In this document: positions 18,095-25,571 of the stretch, one piece after another | How the letters are laid out: each line of letters begins with the position of its first letter | How positions within the stretch are numbered: position 1 is the stretch's first letter | Program-made: the position numbers and the translations under genes | Notes under the pieces: model-generated | What the model saw: the letters and a program-made list of their open reading frames with translations, nothing else | Told to the model about the DNA's origin: nothing | The model's database searches: none | Origin: Burkholderiaceae bacterium | GTDB lineage: Bacteria; Pseudomonadota; Gammaproteobacteria; Burkholderiales; Burkholderiaceae_C | DNA: 64,000 nt | Direction: 5' to 3' | Assembly (NCBI GenBank): GCA_017992055.1 | Contig: JAGOPK010000001.1 | Location: forward strand, 248,001-312,000

Positions 18095-19468
18095 CTATTG
18101 TGCTTTGGCCCCGGCCTGCAGCCGCCGCCGCACCAGCTGGATGTGGCTGCGCAGCGCATACAGCGCATCGGTGTGCGACAGCGGCATGTGCACCTGGCTG
18201 ACGCCGGCCTCGATGGCGTCCAGCTCGGCCAGCAGCTCGCTCAGCGGGCGCTGGCCCGCGGCCTGGGCCTCCTCGACCACGCGCAGCCGGCCATACCAGC
18301 GGAACACGCGCGAGCGGATGCGGTACTCCAGCAGCGGCGGCAGCACCCGCGACAGCGGGATCAGCACCGCCACGATGGCCAGCAGCACCACCCACATGCG
18401 GTCGGCCAGGTTGGCCAGCCAGAACGGCAGCCAGCGCTGCAGCCAGGGCGTGCCGCTGCGGTAGAAGCGCGCCGCCTCGGGCGCCAGCGCACGCTCGGTG
18501 TCGCCGGCATTCGGAAACTCGCCCTTGCGCTGGAACCAGCCGGCGCCGCCATGCACCTGCTGCGCCGCCTGCATGAACAGCTGCACCAGGGCCGGGTGCA
18601 GCGATTCACGCGCCACCAGCGAGGCGGTGGGCGCCATGCCGTGCAGATCGGTGGGCGGCAGGTCGCGCGCCAGGTCGACCACGCCACGCGGCAGCACAAC
18701 CGGCGTCAGAAACGGCAGGCGGCGCGCATAGGCCTCGGCCTGGCTCCAGTCGACCAGGCCGATGCCGGGCGTGCGCAGCAGCATCTGCACCATCGGCGAC
18801 TCGGGCGCCGAGACCAGCAGCAGCGCATCCAGCCGGCCTTCCAGCAGCTCGACCACGGCCGGCGTGGTGGGCAGCTGCGACAGCTGCAGCGCCGCCGGCT
18901 CCACGCCGTTGAGCGCCAGCAGGCGCATGAACAGCGGCGGCCCGCCGCTGCCCGGCGCGCCGACGTTGACGCGCCAGCCGGCCAGCTGCGGCAGCCGGCC
19001 CAGCGTGGCGCCGCGGCCCTGGCCCAGGCGCTGGCGGGCCGCGGCGTCGCGGTAGAACAGCCACACCGGCTCGTGGAACATGCGGCCCAGCGACTGCAGG
19101 CCGTCGTCGGCCGGCTCGGCCGCCGCGGCCACGCCGGCCTGGGCCAGCTCGTCGGCACCGCCCTGCACAAAGGCGATGTCGACGCCGGACGCGGCGTCGC
19201 GCAGCAGGGCCAGGTTGTCGGCCGCGCCCTGGGTGGCGCGCAGCTCGACCGTGATGCCATGCGCCGCCAGCAGCTCGGCATAACGCGCGCCAAAGCCGGC
19301 ATAGGCGCCCTGGGCGATGCCGGTGGCCAGCACCACATGGCGCGGCGGTGCCGGCTGCAGCCAGTGGTAGGCCAGGCCCACCAGCAGCAGGGCCAGCGCG
19401 ATGAAGGGGCCGAAGGTCAGCGCCAGTTCGCGCAGGGTCAGCCAGGAGCGTTGCAGGGCGGGGGGCAT
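18095..19468 (-). CDS. TAXI-family TRAP transporter solute-binding protein, membrane-anchored
   Basis: A 457-residue solute-binding protein of the TAXI type. The N-terminal membrane helix (FIALALLLVGLAYHWL) precedes the binding domain with VVLATGIAQGAYAGFGARYA and IAFVQGGADEL. A second hydrophobic stretch (MWVVLLAIVAVLIPLSRVL) lies near residue 365, and a cytoplasmic-looking basic tail follows. No TRAP permease gene is adjacent. Its start overlaps the tautomerase stop by 31 bases. The ligand is unknown. Confidence 0.83.
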   Translation of the reverse strand: MPPALQRSWLTLRELALTFGPFIALALLLVGLAYHWLQPAPPRHVVLATGIAQGAYAGFGARYAELLAAHGITVELRATQGAADNLALLRDAASGVDIAFVQGGADELAQAGVAAAAEPADDGLQSLGRMFHEPVWLFYRDAAARQRLGQGRGATLGRLPQLAGWRVNVGAPGSGGPPLFMRLLALNGVEPAALQLSQLPTTPAVVELLEGRLDALLLVSAPESPMVQMLLRTPGIGLVDWSQAEAYARRLPFLTPVVLPRGVVDLARDLPPTDLHGMAPTASLVARESLHPALVQLFMQAAQQVHGGAGWFQRKGEFPNAGDTERALAPEAARFYRSGTPWLQRWLPFWLANLADRMWVVLLAIVAVLIPLSRVLPPLLEYRIRSRVFRWYGRLRVVEEAQAAGQRPLSELLAELDAIEAGVSQVHMPLSHTDALYALRSHIQLVRRRLQAGAKAQ

Positions 19469-19875
19469 GGCGGCGATGCTAGCCGCCGCTCCAGCTGCCG
19501 CGCGGCCTGGCTGCGCCCGCCATAGCCCCAGTCGCCGGCCGGCAGCTCGCGCACGATCACATAGCTGGCCTCGGCCAGCCTGCCCTGCGGCGCCAGCTGG
19601 CGCTGCAGCAGGGCCCAGGCGCCGGCCACGAAGCGGGCCTTCTCGTCGGCGGTGTTGGTGCCGGCGGTGACGGCGATCTCCAGCCGCGCCGTGGGCTGGG
19701 TCACCGCCCGGCCGCCGATGAACCACTGCGCGGCCGGCAGGTCCTCGACGATCACCGCCGTCAGGTCGGCGCGCTTGCGCAGCACCTGCTCGGTCAGCGT
19801 GGTCAGCTCGGCCGCCAGGCGCGCCGGCAGGGCCGGGTCTTGCAGCGGGGCGATCTGCAGATTCAGCACCGGCAT
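19438..19875 (-). CDS. tautomerase-superfamily protein
   Basis: A 145-residue 4-oxalocrotonate-tautomerase-like protein. The initiator Met is followed by Pro, which becomes the catalytic N-terminal proline of this family, in MPVLNLQIAPLQDP. The domain segment WFIGGRAV and a C-terminal extension follow. It starts one base after the stop of the small upstream gene and lies in the operon opposite the LysR regulator. The substrate is unknown. Confidence 0.8.
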   Translation of the reverse strand: MPVLNLQIAPLQDPALPARLAAELTTLTEQVLRKRADLTAVIVEDLPAAQWFIGGRAVTQPTARLEIAVTAGTNTADEKARFVAGAWALLQRQLAPQGRLAEASYVIVRELPAGDWGYGGRSQAARQLERRLASPPCPPPCNAPG

Positions 19876-19876
19876 G

Positions 19877-20074
19877 TCAGGCCTCCAGGTGCTGCAGCGA
19901 GGGCCGGTGGCGCAGCCGCTGGCCCAGCGCGGCCAGGCGCGTGCGCAGCCACTGCCAGGCCTGGTCCAGCGCGGCCTGGCGCAGGCGCTCGGCCTCCAGC
20001 CGCGCGGCCTGGCGCAGCTGCGCCTGCTGGGCGGCGGGAAGCCGCGGGTAGGAACGCAGCAGTTCGGTGGTCAT
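19877..20074 (-). CDS. small helical protein of unknown function
   Basis: A 65-residue Gln/Arg/Leu/Ala-rich protein predicted to be one long amphipathic helix (LPAAQQAQLRQAARLEAERL). It has no signal peptide and no family I recognise. The ATG at 20074 has a strong AGGAGG five bases upstream, the best ribosome-binding site of this operon. It is the first gene of the operon that continues to the tautomerase. Confidence 0.68.
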   Translation of the reverse strand: MTTELLRSYPRLPAAQQAQLRQAARLEAERLRQAALDQAWQWLRTRLAALGQRLRHRPSLQHLEA

Positions 20075-20162
20075 CGGGCCCTCCTGGACCTTGGTGCGTG
20101 AGCGGTGCAGCCACTCTAGGCAGCGCGGTCCGGCACCGACAGGCCCGGCGCCGCAAAGCGCT

Positions 20163-20179
20163 GTTGCGGCTGGCGCAAC
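20163..20179. promoter_or_regulatory. LysR-type T-N11-A box
   Basis: A perfect inverted repeat GTTGCG-N5-CGCAAC fits the LysR-type T-N11-A rule exactly (T20165 and A20177). It lies 38 bases upstream of the LysR gene start and 89 bases upstream of the divergent operon start, where an autoregulatory LysR site is expected. Confidence 0.7.
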
Positions 20180-20216
20180 ACCGTCCAGGCCGGCCATCCC
20201 CGCCTACCATCGCCGC

Positions 20217-21128
20217 ATGCACCGCCTGGCCTTCGACGATCTGCGCCTGTTCGGCCGCCTGGCGGCGCTGGGTACCTTGTCGGCGGTGGCGCGCGAGCGC
20301 GACGTGCCGGTGAGCCAGGTGTCGCGGGCGCTGACGCGCATCGAGTCGCTGTGCGGTGCCCGGCTGGTGCACCGCCGCACCCAGGGCCTGACGCTGACCG
20401 CCGAGGGCCAGGCCTTTCTGGCCCATTGCCAGCGCCTGGGCGCGGGTTTCGACGAACTGGAGGGCGCATTCGCCACCCAGGCCACCGGCCAGGTGAGTGG
20501 CCAGGTGCGCGTGGCCGCCAGCTCGGTGGTGGCGCAGTACCTGCTGCTGCCCAGCCTGCCGTCGCTGAGCCAGCGCCATCCACAGCTGCGCGTGGCCCTG
20601 CTGGCCAGCGACCGCCTCGCGGACCTGGCGCGCGACGGCATCGACATCGCGCTGCGCACCGGCGATCTGCTGCCCGAGGCCATGGTGGCGCGGCGCCTGG
20701 GCACGCTGGCGCGCTCGCTGTATGCGGCGCCGGCCTATGCGCGCGAGCACGGCCTGCCGCGGCATCCCGACGAGCTGGCGCAGCACCGGCTGATCGGCAA
20801 CTGCGCGGCGCCGACGATGAACCACTGGCCCTTCATCATCGATGGTCAGCCGCAGCTGCGTGGGGTCGACGGCCACTGGCAGGCCGACGACACCGGCCTG
20901 ATCGCAGCCATGGTGCTGCAGGGCCTGGGCATCGGCCGCTTGTCCACCGTGGTGGCCACGCCGCTGCTGCGCCAGGGCCTGCTGCTGCCGGTGCTGGCCG
21001 ACTGGGTGGACCGCCAGCCGGTGGCCATCCATGCGCTGGTGGCGGCCACGCGCCAGCGCCTGCCGCGCATCCGCGCCTGCCTGGACCACTGGGTGGACTG
21101 GTTCGCCCAGGCCGATTCGCTGGGCTGA
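20217..21128 (+). CDS. LysR-family transcriptional regulator
   Basis: A 303-residue LysR regulator. The N-terminal HTH (LAALGTLSAVARERDVPVSQVSRALTRIE) is followed by the effector domain with VRVAASSVVAQYLLLPSLP and GLIAAMVLQGLGIGRL. It is divergent from the small-protein/tautomerase/TAXI operon, with a T-N11-A box between them, so that operon is the likely target. The inducer is unknown. Confidence 0.92.
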   Translation: MHRLAFDDLRLFGRLAALGTLSAVARERDVPVSQVSRALTRIESLCGARLVHRRTQGLTLTAEGQAFLAHCQRLGAGFDELEGAFATQATGQVSGQVRVAASSVVAQYLLLPSLPSLSQRHPQLRVALLASDRLADLARDGIDIALRTGDLLPEAMVARRLGTLARSLYAAPAYAREHGLPRHPDELAQHRLIGNCAAPTMNHWPFIIDGQPQLRGVDGHWQADDTGLIAAMVLQGLGIGRLSTVVATPLLRQGLLLPVLADWVDRQPVAIHALVAATRQRLPRIRACLDHWVDWFAQADSLG

Positions 21129-21139
21129 CGGCCGGGCTT

Positions 21140-22531
21140 TCAGCCGGCCGCAGGATCGGCCGCGGCCGGCCAGGGCAGGCGCAGCACGAAGCAGCTGCCG
21201 CGGCCGGGCTGGCTGCTGGCCGTCAGCGTGCCGCCCAGCAGGCGCGCCAGGCGCCGGGCCAGCGGCAGGCCCAGGCCCGGCCCGGCATCGGCGCCGTCCT
21301 GCAGCAGCGCGTCCAGGGCCTCGGGCGCCAGGCCGATGCCGCTGTCGCGCACCTCGAACACCGCCTCGGCGCCGCCGGCCTGGGTGAGTGCGAACGGCGC
21401 CAGCGGCTGGCGGCGCACGGCCAGCGTGACCAGGCCCTCGTGCGTGTACTTGCAGGCATTGCCCAGCAGCTGCAGCAGCAGCTGCTGCAGGTGGGCGGCA
21501 TCGGTGGGCAGCGGCGGCAGGCCCGGCGCCAGCTCCAGGCGCAGGCGGTTGCCCTGGCGCGCGGCCAGCGGCGCCATGCCGGCCTGCAGGGCCTCGCACA
21601 GGCCGTCCAGCGCCACCGGCTCGATCTGCACCGCCAGCCGGCCGGCCTCGATGCGCGACAGGTCGAGCATGGTGTTGAGGGTCAGCAGCAGCTCGCGGCC
21701 GGCCGCATGCATGGCCTGCAGATCGGGCACCAGGGCGGTGGCGCCCAGCGCGCGGGCATCGTCCTGCAGCATCTGGCTGTGGCCCAGGATCAGGTTCAGC
21801 GGCGGGCGCAGGGCCTGCGAGGTGCTGGCCAGAAAGGCCGACTTCTGGCGGCTGGCGGCGGCGATCACCGCGGTGCGCTCGCGCACGCGCTGCTCGGTCA
21901 GGGCCTCGTCCAGCGCGGCGTTCTCGAAGCGCATGCGGATCGAGTCCAGCATCACCTGCGTGGCCTGCCGGCTGTTGAACAGCAGCACCGCCACCACCAG
22001 GGTCATGCCGCCGGCCGCGGCCAGGTTGACCGGCCCGCCCGCGGCCAGCGCGGCGAGCACGAACGGCACCAGGCTGGGCAGGGCAAAGGCCAGGTTCGAC
22101 GGCAGGTGGGCGATGTTGCCGGTGTGGATGCTGACCTGCACCAGGGCCAGGCCGCACAGCAGCATGAAGGTGCGCAGCGCATCGCCATCGACCTGCAGCG
22201 CCACCAGCAGGCCCCAGCCCAGGCCGTACAGGCCGCTGTGCCAAGTCAGGCGCCTCAGCCACAGCCCGCTGGCGGCCGGCGGCGGCGGCCGGCGCAGCAG
22301 CTGCAGCGAGAGCAGCACGCCCGCCAGCAGCAGCGTCGCCAGCAGCGCATACAGGGCCAGAAAGCCGGCGGGCCAGGCGCCGCGGAACAGCGCCAGCCCC
22401 AGCAGCGGCACGGCCAGCAGGCCGGCGCTGCAGCCGTTGCGCAGGCTGGTGGCCAGCAACTGCAGCTGGCGGGCCTGCACGGCCTCGTCGGAGGCGGTAA
22501 TGCTCACGGTGGGCGGCGGCTCGGTGGGCAT
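21140..22531 (-). CDS. histidine-kinase-like protein lacking the phospho-accepting histidine
   Basis: A 463-residue inner-membrane protein. Residues 35-190 hold about six hydrophobic helices. Residues 220-460 have HisKA/HATPase layout with intact N box (LLGNACKYTHEG), G1 (DSGIGLA) and G2 (GPGLGLPLARRL). At the H box the sequence is FLASTSQALRPPLN, with Gln239 in place of histidine and Pro in place of the usual Thr. It therefore cannot autophosphorylate in the classical way and may be an ATP-dependent switch, a pseudokinase or a kinase using another site. No response regulator is adjacent. It is convergent with the LysR gene. Confidence 0.85.
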   Translation of the reverse strand: MPTEPPPTVSITASDEAVQARQLQLLATSLRNGCSAGLLAVPLLGLALFRGAWPAGFLALYALLATLLLAGVLLSLQLLRRPPPPAASGLWLRRLTWHSGLYGLGWGLLVALQVDGDALRTFMLLCGLALVQVSIHTGNIAHLPSNLAFALPSLVPFVLAALAAGGPVNLAAAGGMTLVVAVLLFNSRQATQVMLDSIRMRFENAALDEALTEQRVRERTAVIAAASRQKSAFLASTSQALRPPLNLILGHSQMLQDDARALGATALVPDLQAMHAAGRELLLTLNTMLDLSRIEAGRLAVQIEPVALDGLCEALQAGMAPLAARQGNRLRLELAPGLPPLPTDAAHLQQLLLQLLGNACKYTHEGLVTLAVRRQPLAPFALTQAGGAEAVFEVRDSGIGLAPEALDALLQDGADAGPGLGLPLARRLARLLGGTLTASSQPGRGSCFVLRLPWPAAADPAAG

Positions 22532-22582
22532 GGTCTGGCGTCGATTGTGGGGGCGGCGCGGCGCGCTGATGTAATCGGCCTC

Positions 22583-22912
22583 ATGTCCGATGATTACCAG
22601 ATCCCCATTCCGCCCTCGTTCGAGGCCTTGTACCGCGATGCCCGCGGCCGGCTGACGCTGCCGCTGGCGCAGTTCCGCGAGCGCTACGAGTGGTGCGAGG
22701 ACATGGCGCAGATGCTGGTCGAGCGCAGCCAGGAGGTGCACCACGGCCAGGGCGTGGCCGAGGACATCGTGCTGGCGCGCACCGAGGCCGGCCTGGCCGG
22801 CGAGGGCAGCGGCTTCAGCCCGGCCGAGGCACGCTGGGTGGTCACGCGCCTGGCCGAACTGCTGGCCTGGCCGATGCCCGACGACCAGCCGGCGCCGCCG
22901 CGGCTGGCTTAG
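22583..22912 (+). CDS. conserved acidic protein preceding a ClpP paralogue
   Basis: A 109-residue soluble acidic protein (SFEALYRDARGRLTLP, RYEWCEDMAQMLVERSQE, WVVTRLAELLAWP). I recall similar short proteins in Burkholderiales, but I cannot assign a function from motifs; there is no P-loop, so it is not an ATPase by itself. It is divergent from the kinase-like gene by 51 bases and lies 40 bases before the ClpP-like gene, so it may be part of the same unit. Confidence 0.65.
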   Translation: MSDDYQIPIPPSFEALYRDARGRLTLPLAQFRERYEWCEDMAQMLVERSQEVHHGQGVAEDIVLARTEAGLAGEGSGFSPAEARWVVTRLAELLAWPMPDDQPAPPRLA

Positions 22913-22952
22913 CATCGCGCCATCCGTCCCCGGAATGCCCTGGAAGCCCCCC

Positions 22953-23549
22953 ATGCACACCCTTGCCACCAAGAACGACAAATCCGCCGATGCCGAGGCC
23001 AAGCCGGCCGCCGGCCTGGAAGACCAGCTCAGCTTCAAGAGCCGCTATGTGCTGGTGTTCGGCGAGATCGACGACAAGCTGGCCCAGGCCACCTGCCGCC
23101 GCCTGCTGGCCCTGGCCGCCGACAGCGACGCACCGATCACGATGCTGATCTCCAGCCCCGGCGGCCATGTGGAGTCGGGCGATGCCATCCACGACATGAT
23201 CCGCTTCGTGCGTGCCCCGGTGACCACGGTGGGCAGCGGCTGGGTGGCCTCGGCCGGCGTGCACATCTTCCTGGCGCCGCCCAAGGAGCGCCGGCTGTGC
23301 CTGCCCAACACCCGCTTCATGATCCACCAGCCGGCCGGCGGCGCCGGCGGCCAGGCCAGCGACATCGCCATCCAGGCGCGCGAGATCCTTCGCACCCGCG
23401 AGCGCATCGCCCAGACCATCGCCACCCAGACCGGCAAGCCGCTGGAGACGGTGTCGCGCGACATCGAGCGCGACTTCTGGATGAGCGCCGACGAGGCCAT
23501 CGCCTACGGCATCGTCTCGCGCACCATCGAGCGCCAGGCCGAGTTGTAA
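22953..23549 (+). CDS. ClpP-like serine protease subunit (paralogue)
   Basis: A 198-residue ClpP-family peptidase. The catalytic triad is visible as Ser100 (WVASAG), His125 (FMIHQP) and Asp174 (ERDFWMS), with the ISSPGGHVESG oxyanion-loop segment upstream. A Lys/Asp/Ala-rich N-terminal extension of about 27 residues is unlike housekeeping ClpP. No clpX or tig gene is adjacent, so this is probably a second ClpP. An ATG at 22935 is also in frame; 22953 is chosen because GGAAG lies six bases upstream. Downstream, nested G/C-rich hairpins at 23549-23586 lack a T-run. Confidence 0.88.
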   Translation: MHTLATKNDKSADAEAKPAAGLEDQLSFKSRYVLVFGEIDDKLAQATCRRLLALAADSDAPITMLISSPGGHVESGDAIHDMIRFVRAPVTTVGSGWVASAGVHIFLAPPKERRLCLPNTRFMIHQPAGGAGGQASDIAIQAREILRTRERIAQTIATQTGKPLETVSRDIERDFWMSADEAIAYGIVSRTIERQAEL

Positions 23550-23676
23550 GCCCCCGGCCGTCGGGCGGCCGCCCCCCGAGGGGGCTCCGGACCCGACCGG
23601 GCAACCCGGATCGCTCCCGGCCCTTCGACCACCACCGCTGCCCCTGGCCGCCATCGGCGGCCTGTCCCCACAGGGC

Positions 23677-23982
23677 TCAGCCGCCGCCGCGCTGCAGGTA
23701 GAGATCGAAGTAGCGCATGAAGGCCTGGCGCTCGGCGTCGGCGATGCCGGGCTCGAAGCGGTAGTGCACTTGCAGCCGCGGCAGCCGCACCAGGGCGATG
23801 CGGCGTTCGGGCAGGGCCTGCCAGGCCAGGTGCAGGGCGCCACCGGCCAGCGGCACTCGAGCCTGGCCCGGGGCCGGCTGCTGCCAGGGCCGGCCGTTCA
23901 CCGCGGCGGGCAGCCAGGCCAGCCACTCGGCCTCGGTGCAGCCGTGCTCGCGGCTGAATTCGGGCGGGTGGGCCGGCTGCAA
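23677..23982 (-). CDS. small protein at the end of the aor operon
   Basis: A 101-residue protein of unknown function with a TTG start six bases after the stop of the MoaD-like gene. It contains GGALHLAWQALPERRIALVRLPRLQVHYRF and ends AERQAFMRYFDLYLQ plus three glycines. The C-terminal GGG is curious next to a MoaD-like protein that also ends in GG. No cysteine cluster or membrane segment is visible apart from one Cys. Its position suggests a role in AOR assembly or cofactor supply (inference). Confidence 0.6.
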   Translation of the reverse strand: MQPAHPPEFSREHGCTEAEWLAWLPAAVNGRPWQQPAPGQARVPLAGGALHLAWQALPERRIALVRLPRLQVHYRFEPGIADAERQAFMRYFDLYLQRGGG

Positions 23983-23988
23983 GCCGCT

Positions 23989-24276
23989 TCAGCCGCCGGC
24001 CACCGGCGGCCAGATCGCCAGCACGTCGCCGGCCACCAGGCGGCGCGTGGCGCGCTCCTCCGGCGGCACGTAGACGCCATTGATCAGCACCAGGTGCACC
24101 AGCTTCATCGGCAGGCCGAAGGGCTCGATGATCTGGGCGATGCTGGCGCCTTCGGCCACGTCGAGCTCGACGATGTTGCCCTGGCGGCGGTCGGCCGGCA
24201 GGTACTGGGCGAGGCTGGCATAGAGCTTGAACGTGATGCGCATGGCGGGCGCCAGCATGGCCGGGGCCGTGCTCAT
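23989..24276 (-). CDS. aorD: MoaD/ThiS-like sulfur carrier of the aor operon
   Basis: A 95-residue ubiquitin-fold sulfur carrier. It ends in the diagnostic Gly-Gly (WPPVAGG), which is adenylylated and thiocarboxylated in MoaD during pterin dithiolene synthesis. The body (ITFKLYASLAQYLP, VLINGVYVPPEE, LVAGDVLAIWPP) matches the family. The ATG overlaps the preceding stop by four bases. MoaD-like genes accompany tungsten AOR genes in betaproteobacteria such as Aromatoleum. No MoeB/ThiF partner is in the window. Confidence 0.85.
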   Translation of the reverse strand: MSTAPAMLAPAMRITFKLYASLAQYLPADRRQGNIVELDVAEGASIAQIIEPFGLPMKLVHLVLINGVYVPPEERATRRLVAGDVLAIWPPVAGG

Positions 24277-25571
24277 TTCAGCAGCGCCCGCTCGTGCTGG
24301 GCCTGGGCGCTGGCCAAGTAGGCCGGCATCAGCTGCGTGGGATCGGCCAGCAGCCGCGCCTTCCACTCGGGCTTGAGCCGCACCTCGCCCTCGACCAAGC
24401 CGCGCATCACGCCCACGTGCTCGGTGAAGCCGATGGCATTGCAGCCGACCAGGCGGTCGCCCTTGAACTGCAGGCTGATGTGGCGGTGGTTGGCGCGGTC
24501 GGTCAACTCCACCTGCTCGCCGCCCGGCAGGCCCTGCCACTGGCCGAAGCTGGCCGAGATCAGGCCCAGGGTGTCGAGCACGTTGATCTGCGTCACGCCC
24601 TTCAGCTCGGCGCGCTGGCCGGCCATGTTCAGCGCCGCCACTCGCGCCTGCTCGGCGGCATTGGGCTGGATGGCGCTGACGATGGTGGTGCCGCTGACCT
24701 TGTCGAAGGCCTCGGCGCAGTCGCCGGCGGCATAGACGCCGGGCGCACTGGTCTGCAAATGCTCGTCGGTGAGCACGCCGACCAGGCAGCGAACGCCCGA
24801 ATGTTCGAGAAAGCCGATGTTGGGCTTGACGCCGGTGGCGCTGATCACCAGGTCGGCCTCGATGCGCTGGCCGGTGGACAGGCGCACGCTCATCGGCGGC
24901 TCGCCGGGCGTGGCCCGGTCGATGGCCTCGACGCGCGCGCTGGTGTAGACGGCCACGCCCTTGGCCTGGCACCAGTCCTTGATCATGCCGCCGGCGGTGG
25001 GGCCCATCATGCGCGGCACCATGCGGTCGCCCATCTCGACCACGCTGAGCTGCACGCCGCGCATGGCCAGGGCTTCCATGATGATGCAGCCGATGAAGCC
25101 GGCGCCCATCTGCAGTACGCGTGCGCCCGGCTTGGCCAGGGCCTGGATGGCGCGTGCATCCTCCAGCGTCCAGCAGCTGTGCACGCCGCGGCCGTGGATG
25201 CCCGGGATGGGCGGCGTGGCCGGGCTGGAGCCGGTGGCGATCAGCAGCCGGTCATAGCCCAGCGTGCTGCCGTCGGACAGCGCCACCTGGCGCGCCGCCG
25301 TGTCCACGCCGGTGGCGCGCAGGCCGCGGCGCAGCGTGATGCGCAGGTCGTGGTAGTGGGTGACGCCATGGCGCAGGTGGGTGCCGTCCTCGCCCACCTT
25401 GCCGATCAGCAGGTAGGGAATGGCCATGCGCGAGTACGGCGCCTCGGGCTCGTCGCCGATCACGACGATGTCGTCGGCCGGCGCATGCTTGCGCAGGGTT
25501 TCGGCGGCGATGATGCCGGCGGGGCCGGCACCCAGGATCACATGCTTCATGGCGGGACCGGCCGCGCTCAC
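24273..25571 (-). CDS. aorC: FAD/NAD(P)-dependent oxidoreductase subunit of AOR
   Basis: A 432-residue two-dinucleotide-fold flavoprotein. The FAD site is HVILGAGPAGIIAAETL, the NAD(H) site is VLQMGAGFIGCIIMEAL, and VYAAGDCAE is the second FAD motif. In the AorABC enzyme of Aromatoleum the equivalent subunit lets aldehyde oxidation be coupled to NAD reduction. The GTG start at 25571 overlaps the aorB stop; an ATG at 25550 (MKHVILGAG) is an alternative start. It overlaps aorD by four bases at its end. Confidence 0.9.
   Translation of the reverse strand: MSAAGPAMKHVILGAGPAGIIAAETLRKHAPADDIVVIGDEPEAPYSRMAIPYLLIGKVGEDGTHLRHGVTHYHDLRITLRRGLRATGVDTAARQVALSDGSTLGYDRLLIATGSSPATPPIPGIHGRGVHSCWTLEDARAIQALAKPGARVLQMGAGFIGCIIMEALAMRGVQLSVVEMGDRMVPRMMGPTAGGMIKDWCQAKGVAVYTSARVEAIDRATPGEPPMSVRLSTGQRIEADLVISATGVKPNIGFLEHSGVRCLVGVLTDEHLQTSAPGVYAAGDCAEAFDKVSGTTIVSAIQPNAAEQARVAALNMAGQRAELKGVTQINVLDTLGLISASFGQWQGLPGGEQVELTDRANHRHISLQFKGDRLVGCNAIGFTEHVGVMRGLVEGEVRLKPEWKARLLADPTQLMPAYLASAQAQHERALLK

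Noticed and set aside
23549-23586. Hairpins after the ClpP-like gene as a rho-independent terminator
   Set aside because: There is no T-run after the stem, so only secondary structure can be claimed.
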